DNA of 64,000 bases from Paracoccus aminophilus JCM 7686 (GCF_000444995.1 NC_022041.1:2826001-2890000); one strand, 5' to 3'; counted from the first letter of the stretch, positions 35,035 through 48,436 are shown. The notes: generated by a model from the sequence alone, not told the origin. A program made the numbers and translations.

Positions 35035-36282
35035 ATGAGCGAAGCAACCATCTTCGGACAACTGGAAATCCCCCAGACTCTCGCTGCGGGACCGGGGCCG
35101 GGCAATACCGATCCGCGGGTTCTGCAACGTTTTGCTGCGGCAGGCGTGGCTGACCACATGCAGGCCGACGTTCTGCGCGGCATGGTCGAAAGCAAGCTGA
35201 TGCTGCGCGAAGTCATGGGCACCTCGAACGTCTACACGTTCGGCGTCGCCGGCACCGGCTGGAGCGGGCTCGACACGCTGTTCAGCGCGATCATGCCGGG
35301 CGAGAAAGTCGTCGTCTTCGTGAACGGCACCTTCTCGGGCATCGATGGTCTGACCATCCGCATGAAGGCCGCGACCGCTGAAGAGCTCGCAGCCAATCCG
35401 ATGGACCCGCAGCCCGCTTCGGTCACCATCATCAACGTGCCGCACGGCCAGTCGGTCACCGGCGAGCTCGTCGAGCAGGCTTTGGCCGAGCACAAGCCGC
35501 AATGGGCCGCGATGGCGCATTGGGAAACCGGTTCGGGCCGCATCAACGACATCCGTGGTTTCTCGGATGCCTGTGAAAAGCACGGCGTGATGGGTCTGGT
35601 TGACGCAGTCTCGTCGCTTGGCGTCGAAGATTTCGCGATCGACGATTTCCCGGGCGTCGCTGGCTGGGCCTCCTGCCCGCAAAAAGGCATCTGCTGTCTG
35701 CCGCTGACCTATGCGCCGGTCTCGTTCACCGATGCCTATATCGCGAAACTGCGCAAAACCGGCACCCGCACCTTCGTGCATCACCCGATCCTCGAAGCCC
35801 GTCACTGGGGTATCGTCGACGGCAAGGATGTCGAAAAAGGCGTCTACCACCGCACCCACAGCGCTTATGCCGTCTCGGCTTTCCACGAAGCCCTGCGCAT
35901 CACGCTGCAGCAGACCGTCGAAGCCCGCGCCAAGCAATATGCCTTCCACGAGGCCGCGCTGCGTGACGCCGTCACCGCGATGGGCTGCAAGGTCACCTCG
36001 AACATGACCTCGCTTGTCGTGCTGAACCTGCCCGACGGGCTGGCTGGCCGCGAACAAGAGCTCGTGCAGTCCTGCCGCTCGAAAGGCTTCGGCATCTGGC
36101 CGACGCTCTCGGCTCCGGTTCAGGTCCGCATCGGCATTCTCAACCTGCTGAACGAACGTGCCATCACCGAAATCGTCGAGCGCTTCGCCGCCGAGATGAC
36201 CCTGATGGGCGCCAATATCGACATGGAAACCGTCCGCGCCGGGCTTGAGCGTCACTACGCATCCGCCGCAGCCGCCGAGTAA
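35035..36282 (+). CDS. sgaA: Serine-glyoxylate aminotransferase
   Basis: A 415-residue class V PLP aminotransferase that converts glyoxylate and serine to glycine and hydroxypyruvate, the step that defines the serine cycle. AAGPGPGNTDPRVLQR is the family N-terminus, and VDAVSSLG and CPQKGICC locate the PLP region, with Lys217 as the Schiff-base lysine. GAAGGG lies 7 nt before ATG. It heads a six-gene operon ending in glyA. Codon use shows more GGT, CGT and GCT than neighbours, as in highly expressed genes. Confidence 0.93.
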   Translation: MSEATIFGQLEIPQTLAAGPGPGNTDPRVLQRFAAAGVADHMQADVLRGMVESKLMLREVMGTSNVYTFGVAGTGWSGLDTLFSAIMPGEKVVVFVNGTFSGIDGLTIRMKAATAEELAANPMDPQPASVTIINVPHGQSVTGELVEQALAEHKPQWAAMAHWETGSGRINDIRGFSDACEKHGVMGLVDAVSSLGVEDFAIDDFPGVAGWASCPQKGICCLPLTYAPVSFTDAYIAKLRKTGTRTFVHHPILEARHWGIVDGKDVEKGVYHRTHSAYAVSAFHEALRITLQQTVEARAKQYAFHEAALRDAVTAMGCKVTSNMTSLVVLNLPDGLAGREQELVQSCRSKGFGIWPTLSAPVQVRIGILNLLNERAITEIVERFAAEMTLMGANIDMETVRAGLERHYASAAAAE

Positions 36283-36306
36283 GCGCATCCTTGGGAGGAG
36301 GAAAAC

Positions 36307-37503
36307 ATGGATATTCATGAGTATCAGGCGAAAGAGATCCTGAGCAATTTCGGGGTAGGCATCGCGCCCGGCGCGCTGGCCTACAGCCCCGAGCAAGCGG
36401 CCTACCGTGCCCGCGAACTGGGCGGGGAGCGCTGGGTCGTCAAGGCTCAGGTCCACGCCGGCGGCCGCGGCAAGGCCGGTGGCGTCAAGATCTGCAGCAG
36501 CGACACCGAGATCCAATCGGTCACCGAAGAGATGTTCGGCCAGAAGCTGGTCACGCATCAGACCGGCCCGGAAGGCAAAGGCATCTATCGCGTCTATGTC
36601 GAAGCCGCTGTGCCGATCGCGCGTGAGATCTATCTGGGCTTCGTTCTCGATCGCGGTTCGCAGCGCGTGATGATCGTCGCTTCGGCCGAAGGCGGGATGG
36701 AGATCGAGGAAATCTCCGAGAACCGTCCGGAAAGCATCGTGCGCGCCACGGTTGAACCGGCGGTCGGTCTGCAGGACTTCCAGTGCCGCGAGATCGCTTT
36801 CGCGCTTGGCGTGTCGCCGAAACTCGTGCCGCAAATGGTCCGCACCCTTCAGGGCTGCTACCGCGCGTTCCGCGAACTCGACGCGACCATGGTCGAAGTC
36901 AACCCGCTGGTCATCACCTCGGACGACCGCATCCTGGCGCTCGACGCGAAAATGACCTTCGACAACAACGCGCTCTTCCGTCACCCGCAGGTGGCCGAGC
37001 TGCGCGACAAGTCGCAGGAAGATCCGCGTGAATCGCGTGCTGCTGACGGTGGCCTCTCCTACGTCGGCCTCGACGGCAATATCGGCTGCATCGTGAACGG
37101 CGCCGGTCTGGCCATGGCCACGATGGACACGATCAAACTGGCGGGCGGTGAGCCTGCGAACTTCCTCGACATCGGCGGCGGTGCAACGCCCGAGCGTGTG
37201 GCAAAAGCCTTCCGTCTCGTGATGTCGGACAAAAACGTTCAGGCCGTTCTGGTCAACATCTTCGCCGGCATCAACCGTTGCGACTGGGTTGCCGAAGGCG
37301 TGGTCAAGGTTCTGCGCGAAAACCCGGTCGATGTGCCGGTGGTTGTGCGCCTTGCCGGCACCAATGTCGAAGAAGGCCAGAAAATCATCGCGCAAAGCGG
37401 CCTGCCGCTGATCCGCGCCACCACCCTGAACGAAGCTGCCGAGCGGATCGTCGCCGCATGGCGCAGCGACACCAACCGCAACGCCAATCTGAAAGTCGTC
37501 TGA
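36307..37503 (+). CDS. mtkA: Malate-CoA ligase, beta subunit
   Basis: A 398-residue protein of the succinyl-CoA synthetase beta family. An ATP-grasp domain takes up the first 240 residues ([17 protein letters not shown] at about 47), and [23 protein letters not shown] begins the ligase part, split here only for length. With MtkB it activates malate to malyl-CoA using ATP. GGGAGGAGG lies just before ATG. The serine-cycle setting separates it from a true SucC. Confidence 0.92.
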   Translation: MDIHEYQAKEILSNFGVGIAPGALAYSPEQAAYRARELGGERWVVKAQVHAGGRGKAGGVKICSSDTEIQSVTEEMFGQKLVTHQTGPEGKGIYRVYVEAAVPIAREIYLGFVLDRGSQRVMIVASAEGGMEIEEISENRPESIVRATVEPAVGLQDFQCREIAFALGVSPKLVPQMVRTLQGCYRAFRELDATMVEVNPLVITSDDRILALDAKMTFDNNALFRHPQVAELRDKSQEDPRESRAADGGLSYVGLDGNIGCIVNGAGLAMATMDTIKLAGGEPANFLDIGGGATPERVAKAFRLVMSDKNVQAVLVNIFAGINRCDWVAEGVVKVLRENPVDVPVVVRLAGTNVEEGQKIIAQSGLPLIRATTLNEAAERIVAAWRSDTNRNANLKVV

Positions 37504-37504
37504 G

Positions 37505-38386
37505 ATGAGCATTTTTCTGGATAGCGACACCCCTGTCATCGTTCAGGGCATCACCGGCAAGATGGCCCGTTTCCACACCAAGGAAATGATTGAATACGGC
37601 ACCAATGTCGTCGGCGGCGTCGTCCCCGGCAAAGGTGGCGAAACCTGCGAAGGCGTTCCGGTGTTCAACACGGTCAAGGAAGCCGTCGAAGCCACCGGCG
37701 CCGAGGCCTCGCTCGTCTTCGTGCCGCCGCCGTCTGCGGCCGACTCGATCATGGAAGCCGCCGATGCGGGCATCCGTTATTGCGTCTGCATCACCGACGG
37801 CATCCCGGCTCAGGACATGATCCGCGTCAAGCGCTACATGTACCGCTACCCGAAAGAGAAGCGGATGGTGCTGACCGGACCGAACTGCGCAGGCACGATC
37901 AGCCCCGGCAAAGCCATGCTCGGCATCATGCCCGGCCATATCTACCTGCAGGGCAACGTCGGCATCATCGGCCGTTCGGGCACGCTCGGCTATGAAGCCG
38001 CGGCACAGCTCAAAGAGCGCGGCCTTGGCGTCTCGACCTCGGTCGGCATCGGCGGCGACCCGATCAACGGTTCGTCCTTCCGTGACGTGCTCGAGCAGTT
38101 CCAAAACGACCCCGACACCCATGTCATCTGCCTCATCGGCGAGATCGGCGGGCCGCAGGAGGCTGAGGCCGCGGAATATATCCGTGACCACATCACCAAG
38201 CCAGTCGTCGCCTATATCGCGGGTCTGACCGCTCCCAAAGGCCGCACCATGGGCCATGCGGGCGCGATCATCTCGGCCTTTGGCGAAAGCGCTTCGGAAA
38301 AGGTCGAGATCCTGACCGCAGCGGGCGTCACCATTGCCGAAAACCCGGCTGTCATCGGCGAGACCATTGCTCGCGTGATGCAGTAA
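37505..38386 (+). CDS. mtkB: Malate-CoA ligase, alpha subunit
   Basis: A 293-residue CoA-binding subunit. QGITGKMARFHTKEMIEYG is the CoA/nucleotide strand, and the phospho-histidine is His251 in MGHAGAI. It starts one base after mtkA, so the two subunits are made together. Product with MtkA: malyl-CoA for the malyl-CoA lyase encoded at 33113-34087. Confidence 0.93.
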   Translation: MSIFLDSDTPVIVQGITGKMARFHTKEMIEYGTNVVGGVVPGKGGETCEGVPVFNTVKEAVEATGAEASLVFVPPPSAADSIMEAADAGIRYCVCITDGIPAQDMIRVKRYMYRYPKEKRMVLTGPNCAGTISPGKAMLGIMPGHIYLQGNVGIIGRSGTLGYEAAAQLKERGLGVSTSVGIGGDPINGSSFRDVLEQFQNDPDTHVICLIGEIGGPQEAEAAEYIRDHITKPVVAYIAGLTAPKGRTMGHAGAIISAFGESASEKVEILTAAGVTIAENPAVIGETIARVMQ

Positions 38387-38403
38387 TCTCACAGGAGGCC
38401 AGA

Positions 38404-39374
38404 ATGGCAAAACCCCGGGTTCTTGTCACCCGTCGCTGGCCCGCAGCCGTCGAAGCGCGTCTTAACGACCTCTTCGACGTGCAGCTCAACCGCGACGACA
38501 CGCCCATGCAGCCCGAAGATTTTCGGGCTGCCATGGGACAATATGATGCGATCCTGCCGACGGTGACTGACAAGCTCGGCGCACCTTCGCAGGAGATCGA
38601 ACGCCCCCAGACCCGCATCTTCGCCAATTACGGTGTCGGCTTCAGCCATATCGACATCGACCGGGCAACGGGTCACGGCATCACCGTCACCAATACGCCC
38701 GACGTGCTGTCCGAATGCACCGCCGATATCGCCATGACGCTGCTTCTGATGGTCGCGCGTCGTGCCGGTGAAGGCGAGCGCGAGCTGCGCGCCGGCAAAT
38801 GGACCGGTTGGCGTCCGACGCATCTGATCGGGACGAAAGTCACCGGCAAGACCCTGGGGATCATTGGCTACGGACGCATCGGGCAGGAAATGGCCCGGCG
38901 CGCTCACTTCGGCTTCGGCATGAAGATCCTCGCCTATAACCGCAGCCCGGTTGCGCCCGAAGTTCTGGCGCAATGCGGGGCGACCCAGGTGGCGAGCGTC
39001 GACGAGCTGCTGCCGCAATGCGATTTCGTGTCGCTGCACTGCCCCGGTGGCGCGGCGAACCGGCACCTGATGGACTCGCGCCGTCTGGGGCTGATGCGGC
39101 CCGATGCCTTCCTCATCAACACCGCGCGCGGCGAGGTCATTGACGAGACGGCTCTGTCGCAGGCGCTCTGGTTCGAAACCATCGGTGGTGCCGGGCTCGA
39201 TGTCTTTGACGGCGAGCCGAACATCAATCCCGCCCTGATGGGCAGTGACCGTCTGGTCATGCTGCCGCATCTTGGCTCGGCCACCCGCGAAGCACGCGAA
39301 GCGATGGGCTTCCGGGTCATCGACAATCTCGAGGACTTCTTTGCCGGCCGTGAGCCGCGGGATAGGGTGAACTG

Positions 39375-39375
<1 letters not shown>
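38404..39375 (+). CDS. hprA: Hydroxypyruvate reductase / D-glycerate dehydrogenase
   Basis: A 323-residue D-isomer-specific 2-hydroxyacid dehydrogenase that reduces hydroxypyruvate to D-glycerate. The NAD(P) fold is LGIIGYGRIGQEMARRA. Catalytic residues are the Arg in NTARGEVIDE, the Glu in LDVFDGEP and the His in MLPHLGSA. It follows mtkB by 17 bp with an AGGAGG. It supplies glycerate for the glycerate kinase, which is not in the window. Confidence 0.9.
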
Positions 39376-42029
<2,654 letters not shown>

Positions 42030-42048
42030 TCCCTCAGGAGGAGACGAG

Positions 42049-43344
42049 ATGAATATCCACGAACCTTTGCACGGCTTCTTCACGGAAGATCTTTCCACCC
42101 GCGATACCGCGATTTTTGACGCGATTGAGAAGGAGCTCGGTCGTCAGCGTCACGAGATCGAGCTGATCGCGTCCGAGAACATCGTCTCGAAGGCGGTGCT
42201 TCAGGCCCAGGGCTCGGTGCTGACCAACAAATATGCCGAGGGCTACCCGGGCAAGCGCTACTATGGCGGCTGCCAATTCGTCGACATCGTCGAGGATCTC
42301 GCGATCGAGCGCGCGAAAGAGCTGTTCAACGCGGGCTTTGCCAACGTTCAGCCGAACTCGGGCAGCCAGATGAACCAGGCCGTGTTCCTGGCGCTTCTGC
42401 AGCCGGGCGACACCTTCATGGGGCTCGACCTGAATTCGGGCGGCCACCTCACCCATGGCTCGCCGGTCAACATGTCCGGGAAATGGTTCAACGTCGTCAG
42501 CTACGGCGTGCGCAAGCAAGACCAAGTCCTTGATATGGAAGAGATCCGCGCCAAGGCGCTCGAGCACAAGCCGAAGCTGATCATCGCCGGCGGCACCGCT
42601 TACAGCCGCGTCTGGGATTGGGCTGCCTTCCGCAAGATCGCGGATGAAATCGGTGCCTATCTGATGGTCGACATGGCCCATATCGCGGGTCTCGTGGCCG
42701 GTGGCCAGCATCCCTCGCCGCTGCCGCATGCCCATGTCGTGACCACCACGACCCACAAATCGCTGCGCGGTCCGCGGGGCGGCATGGTGCTGACGAACCA
42801 CGAAGACATTGCGAAAAAGATCAACTCGGCGGTCTTCCCGGGCCTGCAGGGCGGTCCGTTGATGCATGTCATCGCCGCCAAAGCCGTGGCTTTCGGCGAG
42901 GCGCTGCGCCCCGACTTCAAGGACTATGCGGCTCAGGTCGTGAAGAACGCTCAGGCCATGGCCGATGAGCTGATGAAGGGCGGCATCGACATCGTTTCGG
43001 GCGGCACCGACAACCACCTTTGCCTCGCCGACCTGCGTCCGAAAGGCGTGACCGGCAAGGCGACGGAAGCGGCGCTCGGCCGTGCCCATATCACCTGCAA
43101 CAAGAACGGCGTGCCGTTCGACCCGGAAAAGCCCTTCGTGACCTCGGGCGTGCGTCTGGGCGCACCGGCGGGCACCACGCGCGGCTTCAAGGAAGACGAG
43201 TTCCGCCAGATCGCGCGCTGGATCGTCGAAGTTGTCGACGGGCTCGCCAAACATGGCGACGCGGGCAATGCCGAGATCGAGGCCAAAGTGAAGGCTGAAG
43301 TCGAGGCGCTGTGCCAGCGCTTCCCGCTCTATCAGGGCATGTAA
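42049..43344 (+). CDS. glyA: Serine hydroxymethyltransferase
   Basis: A 431-residue PLP enzyme that makes serine from glycine and methylene-tetrahydrofolate, the C1 entry of the serine cycle. The PLP lysine is Lys237 in [27 protein letters not shown] and GSQMNQAVF are family features. ATG 42049 is chosen for AGGAGG 7 nt upstream rather than the open frame starting at 42013. It is the last gene of the operon; no folate genes (ftfL, fchA, mtdA) follow here. Confidence 0.95.
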   Translation: MNIHEPLHGFFTEDLSTRDTAIFDAIEKELGRQRHEIELIASENIVSKAVLQAQGSVLTNKYAEGYPGKRYYGGCQFVDIVEDLAIERAKELFNAGFANVQPNSGSQMNQAVFLALLQPGDTFMGLDLNSGGHLTHGSPVNMSGKWFNVVSYGVRKQDQVLDMEEIRAKALEHKPKLIIAGGTAYSRVWDWAAFRKIADEIGAYLMVDMAHIAGLVAGGQHPSPLPHAHVVTTTTHKSLRGPRGGMVLTNHEDIAKKINSAVFPGLQGGPLMHVIAAKAVAFGEALRPDFKDYAAQVVKNAQAMADELMKGGIDIVSGGTDNHLCLADLRPKGVTGKATEAALGRAHITCNKNGVPFDPEKPFVTSGVRLGAPAGTTRGFKEDEFRQIARWIVEVVDGLAKHGDAGNAEIEAKVKAEVEALCQRFPLYQGM

Positions 43345-43363
43345 TCGCAGTGAGTGCGGGGGT

Positions 43364-43747
43364 CTAAAGGCTCCCGCGCTCGACCAAGATCCAGATCGCG
43401 ACCCCGCCGATCACGACCAGGCCAAGCGCCAGAGCCGCGCCCAAATGCAGCGCCCGCTCCCGCCACCGCGCCCCTTTGCCAACACCGTTCAGATGTGACA
43501 CCAACGCGCGATGGGCGGAATGCGCGCGGGCGAGATCAATCTGTTTGCCCAGCCGTGGCTGATCGACGCGCTGATCCGCCTCGGCCAGAAAAGCGGCCTC
43601 GCGGCGCAGCTTGCGCGGTAGCGCCCCGCCGCGGCGACGCACCATCACCGACAGATCCGCCGATCGTCCCCGCCGCACCCCGCCAAACCGCGTCCCCATC
43701 AGCGACGCGACCTCATCGGCCATGCCGCGCACATCCTCAACCGCCAT
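43364..43747 (-). CDS. Small membrane protein, unknown
   Basis: A 127-residue protein beginning MAVEDVRGMADEVASLM. Residues about 30-95 are basic (RRGRSADLSVMVRRRGG), and one membrane helix lies near the C-terminus (ALALGLVVIGGVAIWILV) with a basic tail RGSL. The N-terminus would be cytosolic. ATG 43747 has GAGG 9 nt upstream. The frame is open further upstream but that part overlaps the divergent hydrolase promoter. Not recognised; probably a conserved alphaproteobacterial protein. Confidence 0.6.
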   Translation of the reverse strand: MAVEDVRGMADEVASLMGTRFGGVRRGRSADLSVMVRRRGGALPRKLRREAAFLAEADQRVDQPRLGKQIDLARAHSAHRALVSHLNGVGKGARWRERALHLGAALALGLVVIGGVAIWILVERGSL

Positions 43748-43835
43748 CCGCTCCGTCCTCTGAACTGAGCGCAAACTATCGCCACTGGTCGCGCTGCGCC
43801 AGTGGCGATAGATTTGCCGAAAAAGGGGCCGCGAG

Positions 43836-44603
43836 ATGCTGAATTTTACGACAATGGGCGAGGCGAATGGCCTGCCGCCGGTGGTTCTGGCGCATGGGCT
43901 GTTCGGGTCGAGCAAGAATCTCGGCGGGGTCGCGCGGCGGCTGGCGCAAGAGCGGCGGGTGCTCTCTGTCGATATGCGCAACCACGGCGACAGCTTTCAC
44001 AGCCCCGACCATAGCTATGCGGCGCTGGCCGCCGATCTGGCCGAGGTCATCGCGGCCGAGGGCAGTCGCGCTGATCTGATCGGGCATTCGATGGGCGGCA
44101 AGGCCGCAATGACGCTCGCTCTGTCGCGGCCCGAGCTGCTGCGCAGGCTTGCGGTGCTCGACATCGCCCCCCTCGCCTATCAGCACAGCCAAAGCGGGCT
44201 GATCGACGCGATGGAGGGGCTTGATCTTGCGGGCGTCACGCTGCGCTCCGAGGCGGACCGCCGTCTGTCTGCCCGGATCGAGACGCCGGGCGTGCGGGCC
44301 TTTTTGCTGCAGTCGCTTGATCTCAAAAGCGATCCGCCGCAGTGGAAGATGAACCTTCCCGCCCTGCGTGCCGAGATGGACAAGATCACCGGCTGGCCGG
44401 ACGATCTGGCGCCCGCGGCCTTTGGCGGGCCGGTTCTGGTGTTGGCAGGGGCCGAGTCGGATTATTGCGCAGGCCCCGCAGTCGCGGCGATCACGCAGTA
44501 TTTCCCGCAGGCCGAGATCGAATTCATTCCCGGCGCGGGCCATTGGCTTCACGCTGAAGCGCCCGCAATCGTCAGCGAGCGACTGGCCGCCTTTCTGGCC
44601 TGA
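43836..44603 (+). CDS. Alpha/beta-fold hydrolase (YbfF-like esterase)
   Basis: A 255-residue hydrolase. The nucleophile elbow is GHSMGG, the oxyanion segment LAHGLFGSSKNLGG, and the C-terminal GAGHWLHAE gives the catalytic His. The size and motif order match the thioesterase/esterase YbfF group that acts on short acyl-CoA or esters. Substrate unknown. It converges on a small lipoprotein gene 6 bp away. Confidence 0.85.
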   Translation: MLNFTTMGEANGLPPVVLAHGLFGSSKNLGGVARRLAQERRVLSVDMRNHGDSFHSPDHSYAALAADLAEVIAAEGSRADLIGHSMGGKAAMTLALSRPELLRRLAVLDIAPLAYQHSQSGLIDAMEGLDLAGVTLRSEADRRLSARIETPGVRAFLLQSLDLKSDPPQWKMNLPALRAEMDKITGWPDDLAPAAFGGPVLVLAGAESDYCAGPAVAAITQYFPQAEIEFIPGAGHWLHAEAPAIVSERLAAFLA

Positions 44604-44609
44604 GCCCGG

Positions 44610-44915
44610 TTAGGTCCAGCCGCAATGGAGCGACATTCGCGCCTCTCCGGTTTCGCCAGGCAGGCGCGTTCGGAAGCTGTCGCGCAGCACGCGGCAGCCG
44701 GTGGTTTGTTCGACCGCCCGGATCATCAACAGCGGAACGGGCCTGCGCTGTTCGCGGGTGAGGTAGCCCAGACGGATCACCTCCGCCCGGTTGTCCTTGT
44801 GGAAGACCGCGAAATGGATGCCCTCTAAGGTGACATCATGGCGCCTGGCCCCAGCAAATTCCGGCGCCGAAGACGCACAGGCCGACAAAAAGAGGAAGAG
44901 AAGAAGAATCCGCAT
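44610..44915 (-). CDS. Small lipoprotein, unknown
   Basis: A 101-residue protein with a short type II signal ending in the lipobox LSAC, giving lipidated Cys13. The mature region is compact with two further Cys residues (GCRVLRD, LHCGW). No family recognised. It diverges from the entericidin genes; between them TTAACA-AGG-TGTTAA (44939-44953) is a perfect dyad. Confidence 0.6.
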   Translation of the reverse strand: MRILLLFLFLSACASSAPEFAGARRHDVTLEGIHFAVFHKDNRAEVIRLGYLTREQRRPVPLLMIRAVEQTTGCRVLRDSFRTRLPGETGEARMSLHCGWT

Positions 44916-45042
44916 GGCACAGGCCTATCAGACGAGGTTTAACAAGGTGTTAAGTGACGCCCGTCCTGCCAATCCCGGAACCCTTTTCTCGCAAAAGCGT
45001 TAACAGCGAGAGATCCCAAAGCCGTCCCTGAAAGGAAATGCC

Positions 45043-45186
45043 ATGCGCCGCCTTCTGAACCTCACCCCGCTTCTGCTGCTCATGGCTGTCGCCGCTTGCG
45101 AAACCGTTCAGGGTGCGGGCCGCGATATTCAGGATGCCGGTCATACCATCACCCAGGAAAGCCGCGACGCGCAGGCGAAGCTGTAA
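45043..45186 (+). CDS. Entericidin-like lipoprotein, copy 1
   Basis: A 47-residue frame, too short for common cut-offs. MRRLLNLTPLLLLMAVAAC is a lipoprotein signal with Cys19. The mature part ETVQGAGRDIQDAGHTITQE is the entericidin A/B core (C-x-T-x-x-G-x-G-x-D). AAAGGA lies 7 nt before ATG. Entericidins are short outer-membrane lipoproteins linked to stationary-phase lysis control; function here is presumed. A second copy follows 150 bp downstream. Confidence 0.85.
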   Translation: MRRLLNLTPLLLLMAVAACETVQGAGRDIQDAGHTITQESRDAQAKL

Positions 45187-45335
45187 GCCCCGGCTCGTTT
45201 CGTGCCGCGCCATGTCGTGCGGCATAGGGGGAATCTTGCCGATCGCGTCCGACCCGAGCGGCCTCGCGGCTTTTTGCGAAGAACGTGAGCGCGGCGAGTG
45301 GTTAACTGCCCCTCAGGACAGTGAAAGGACGATCA

Positions 45336-45494
45336 ATGCGCAAACTCTCTCTTGCCCCGCTTCTGGCGTTGCTGGCGCTTATGGGCTGCGAGACCATGCA
45401 GGGCGCCGGGCGCGATCTGCAAACGGCGGGCCAACTGATGACCGAACAAGGCGCAGCAGCGCAGACCCAAATGAACAACCAGCCCTATAATTAG
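45336..45494 (+). CDS. Entericidin-like lipoprotein, copy 2
   Basis: A 52-residue frame. MRKLSLAPLLALLALMGC is a lipoprotein signal with Cys18. The mature ETMQGAGRDLQTAGQLM shares nearly every position with copy 1. The Gln/Asn-rich tail differs. AAAGGAC is 6 nt before ATG. Both copies have GTTAAC 35-44 nt before their ATG. A duplication is the simplest explanation. Confidence 0.85.
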   Translation: MRKLSLAPLLALLALMGCETMQGAGRDLQTAGQLMTEQGAAAQTQMNNQPYN

Positions 45495-45578
45495 GGCCGG
45501 TCGCTCTGGCCGAAGATTCCGAACCGGCGTTCGGACCGGGTCCGCGAGAAAAGGCCTTTCGCTTGGCAGTTCAGCAGC

Positions 45579-45604
45579 AAAAAGGGCGCCGAAGCGCCCC
45601 TTTT
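45579..45604. terminator. Bidirectional terminator, entericidin and lepA
   Basis: GGGCGC-CGAA-GCGCCC, flanked by AAAAA on the left and CTTTT on the right. It lies between convergent stops. Confidence 0.9.
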
Positions 45605-45605
45605 C

Positions 45606-47405
45606 TTAACTGTCCATCTTGAGCGCCTGAATGAAGGCGGTCTGCGGGATTTCGACCTTGCCGAACTGCCGCATCTTCTTCTTACCGGCCTTCTGCTTTT
45701 CCAGCAGCTTCTTCTTCCGCGTGGCGTCGCCGCCGTAGCATTTCGCGGTCACGTCCTTGCGCATCGCGCTGAGCGTTTCGCGCGCGATCACCCGCGCACC
45801 GATAGCGGCCTGGATCGGGATCTTGAACATGTGGCGCGGAATCAGCTCTTTCAGCTTTTCGACCATGACGCGGCCGCGCGCTTCGGCACGGTCGCGGTGG
45901 ACCATGATCGAAAGCGCATCGACCGGCTCGTCATTGACGAGGATCGACATTTTCACGAGGAAATCCTCGCGGTATTCGCTGAGCTGATAGTCAAAGCTCG
46001 CATAGCCCTTGGTCACCGATTTCAGGCGGTCGTAGAAGTCGAACACCACTTCGGCCAAAGGCAAGTCATAGACCGCCATGGCGCGGTGACCGGCATAGGT
46101 CAGGTCGAGCTGGATGCCGCGACGGTCCTGACAGAGCTTGAGCACATCGCCGAGATATTCGTCCGGCACCATGATCGTCGCCTTGATGCGCGGCTCTTCG
46201 ATGTGATCGACATAGGTCAGATCGGGCATATCGGCGGGGTTGTGCAGATCGCGCACCTCGCCGTCTTTCATATGCAGCTTGAAGACCACCGAAGGCGCGG
46301 TGGTGATCAGGTCGAGATCATATTCGCGCTCCAGACGGTCGCGGATCACCTCGAGATGCAGCAGCCCAAGGAAGCCCATGCGGAAACCAAAGCCAAGCGC
46401 GGCCGAGGTCTCCATCTCGTAGCTGAAAGACGCGTCGTTCAGCGCGAGCTTTTCAATCGCGTCGCGCAGGGTCTCGAAATCATTGGCATCGACCGGGAAG
46501 AGGCCGCAGAAGACCACCGGCTGGGCGGGTTTGAAGCCCGGCAGCGGCGTATCCGTGCCCTTTTTCTCGTGGGTGACGGTATCGCCGACGCGGGTGTCGC
46601 GGACCTGTTTGATCGAAGCGGTCAGAACGCCGATCTCGCCCGGGCCGAGCTCGGCGATATCTTGCATCTGCGGGCGCAGAACGGCCAACTTGTCGATGCC
46701 GTAGATCGCGCCGGTTTGCATCATCTTGATGCGGTCGCCCTTGCGCACGACGCCGTCCATGACGCGGATCATGACGACAACGCCGAGATAGGCGTCATAC
46801 CACGAATCGACCAGCATTGCCTTCAAGGGCGCGTCGCGGTCGCCTTTCGGCGCGGGCAGACGGGTGACGATGGCTTCCAGAACATCCGGGATGCCAAGGC
46901 CGGTCTTGGCCGAGATCTCGATCGCATCCGAGGCGTCGATGCCGATCACATCTTCGATGTTTTCCTTCACCCGGTCCGGATCGGCGGCGGGAAGGTCGAT
47001 CTTGTTCAGCACGGGCACGATCTCGTGGCCCGCGTCAATCGCCTGATAGACGTTGGCCAACGTCTGCGCCTCGACACCCTGCGAGGCATCGACGACCAGA
47101 AGCGAGCCCTCGACCGCGCGCATCGAGCGGCTGACTTCATAGGCGAAGTCAACGTGGCCGGGCGTGTCGATCAGGTTCAGGATATAGCGTTTGCCGTCCT
47201 TGGCCGGATATTCGATCCGCACCGTGTTGGCTTTGATGGTGATGCCGCGCTCACGCTCGATATCCATGCTATCGAGCATCTGAGCTTTCATATCGCGGTC
47301 GGCCACCGTCCCCGTCATCTGGATCAGACGGTCGGCAAGGGTGGATTTCCCGTGGTCGATATGGGCCACGATCGAGAAATTGCGGATGAGGTCAAGGTCG
47401 GTCAT
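45606..47405 (-). CDS. lepA: Elongation factor 4 (LepA)
   Basis: A 599-residue ribosome-associated GTPase that back-translocates or remodels stalled ribosomes. The P-loop segment [19 protein letters not shown] is at the N-terminus; the switch motif [15 protein letters not shown] and NKIDLPAA follow. The C-terminus carries the LepA-specific [14 protein letters not shown] and [19 protein letters not shown]. Length is standard. Confidence 0.97.
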   Translation of the reverse strand: MTDLDLIRNFSIVAHIDHGKSTLADRLIQMTGTVADRDMKAQMLDSMDIERERGITIKANTVRIEYPAKDGKRYILNLIDTPGHVDFAYEVSRSMRAVEGSLLVVDASQGVEAQTLANVYQAIDAGHEIVPVLNKIDLPAADPDRVKENIEDVIGIDASDAIEISAKTGLGIPDVLEAIVTRLPAPKGDRDAPLKAMLVDSWYDAYLGVVVMIRVMDGVVRKGDRIKMMQTGAIYGIDKLAVLRPQMQDIAELGPGEIGVLTASIKQVRDTRVGDTVTHEKKGTDTPLPGFKPAQPVVFCGLFPVDANDFETLRDAIEKLALNDASFSYEMETSAALGFGFRMGFLGLLHLEVIRDRLEREYDLDLITTAPSVVFKLHMKDGEVRDLHNPADMPDLTYVDHIEEPRIKATIMVPDEYLGDVLKLCQDRRGIQLDLTYAGHRAMAVYDLPLAEVVFDFYDRLKSVTKGYASFDYQLSEYREDFLVKMSILVNDEPVDALSIMVHRDRAEARGRVMVEKLKELIPRHMFKIPIQAAIGARVIARETLSAMRKDVTAKCYGGDATRKKKLLEKQKAGKKKMRQFGKVEIPQTAFIQALKMDS

Positions 47406-47480
47406 GGCGAGGCTATACTGGGCGAAAGGGCTTCTGGAAAGGGGTTTCGAGCGGGGCCGGTCAGGTGGTTTGCAAGCGTG

Positions 47481-48398
47481 TCAGTCGGAAGCGGTCAGGA
47501 AACCGGCCTCGGTGAGTTTCTGGCGCCGCAACTGCGCCTCGCGCCACATGGCATAGCAGCCCGAAGCCACGATGATCGCCGCCCCCACGAAGGTCAGCGT
47601 ATCGGGGATCTCACCAAAGACGAGATGGGCAAGGATCAGCGCGAAAACAAGGCGGACATAGCGATAGGGCGCCAGAGCCGAGGCCTCGCCGACGCGGGTC
47701 GCGGCGACCAGAAGCGCATAGCCCCCCACGCCGACCAGCATACAGCACAGGAAAGTCAGCCATTGCAGCGCGCTCGGCCAGACGAAGCTTTGCCCCAGCA
47801 CGACGCCCAACAACACCGCCGCCACCGCGATGGCCGCGAAGGCCGAGGCCGCAAGCTGATCCGAGGGGATATGGCGCGGCACATGGCGCGTCGCCAGATC
47901 GCGGATTGCCAGACCGATCACCGCGGCAAGCGCGGCAAGGCTCACCGGCTGAAAGCCCGCAAGCCCCGGGCGCACCACCAAAAGCACGCCGAGAAAGCCC
48001 GCGATGATCGCGGTCCAGCGCCGCCAGCCGACCGGCTCTCCCATCAAGGCCGCGCCAAGCACGATAGCCAAGGGCAGCGCCTGCATGATCGCCGAGGTGG
48101 TCGAGAGCTCGGACAGAGCCAGCGCGACGATAATCCCAAGCGAGCCGACGATTTCCCCGAAGTTGCGCACCACAACGACCGGGCGCAGCACATCGCGCGT
48201 CCAGAGCCGTCCGCCGCGCAGCTTGAGCATGGTTGCGAAGGACACGAATCCCAGCACGCCGACAAGGGTCAGCACCTGAGCATAGGGCAGCTCCTCAGAG
48301 AGAAGCTTGATGAACATATCCTCGACCGCGAAGAGGACCATCGAAATGATCATCAACATCGCACCGCGAAGGTTTTCGCTGACCATTGTCCTGCCCAT
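47481..48398 (-). CDS. EamA/DMT-family transporter
   Basis: A 305-residue inner-membrane protein with about 10 hydrophobic helices in two repeated halves, of the drug/metabolite transporter superfamily. MLMIISMVLFAVEDMFIKLL opens the first half; the second begins near LAALAAVIGLAIRDLA. Substrates of relatives are amino acids or other small metabolites. The start is uncertain: ATG 48386 has AGGA 3 nt upstream, ATG 48398 a weaker site. It diverges from the HMA metallochaperone gene. Confidence 0.82.
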   Translation of the reverse strand: MGRTMVSENLRGAMLMIISMVLFAVEDMFIKLLSEELPYAQVLTLVGVLGFVSFATMLKLRGGRLWTRDVLRPVVVVRNFGEIVGSLGIIVALALSELSTTSAIMQALPLAIVLGAALMGEPVGWRRWTAIIAGFLGVLLVVRPGLAGFQPVSLAALAAVIGLAIRDLATRHVPRHIPSDQLAASAFAAIAVAAVLLGVVLGQSFVWPSALQWLTFLCCMLVGVGGYALLVAATRVGEASALAPYRYVRLVFALILAHLVFGEIPDTLTFVGAAIIVASGCYAMWREAQLRRQKLTEAGFLTASD

Positions 48399-48436
48399 TT
48401 CAAGCTGTCGGGAGAGTCTTCTGCCAGCTTTGCTGT

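Noticed and set aside
34966..37539. An open frame of 857 codons on the minus strand
   Set aside because: Antisense to sgaA and mtkA, both secure. No ribosome site and no domain.
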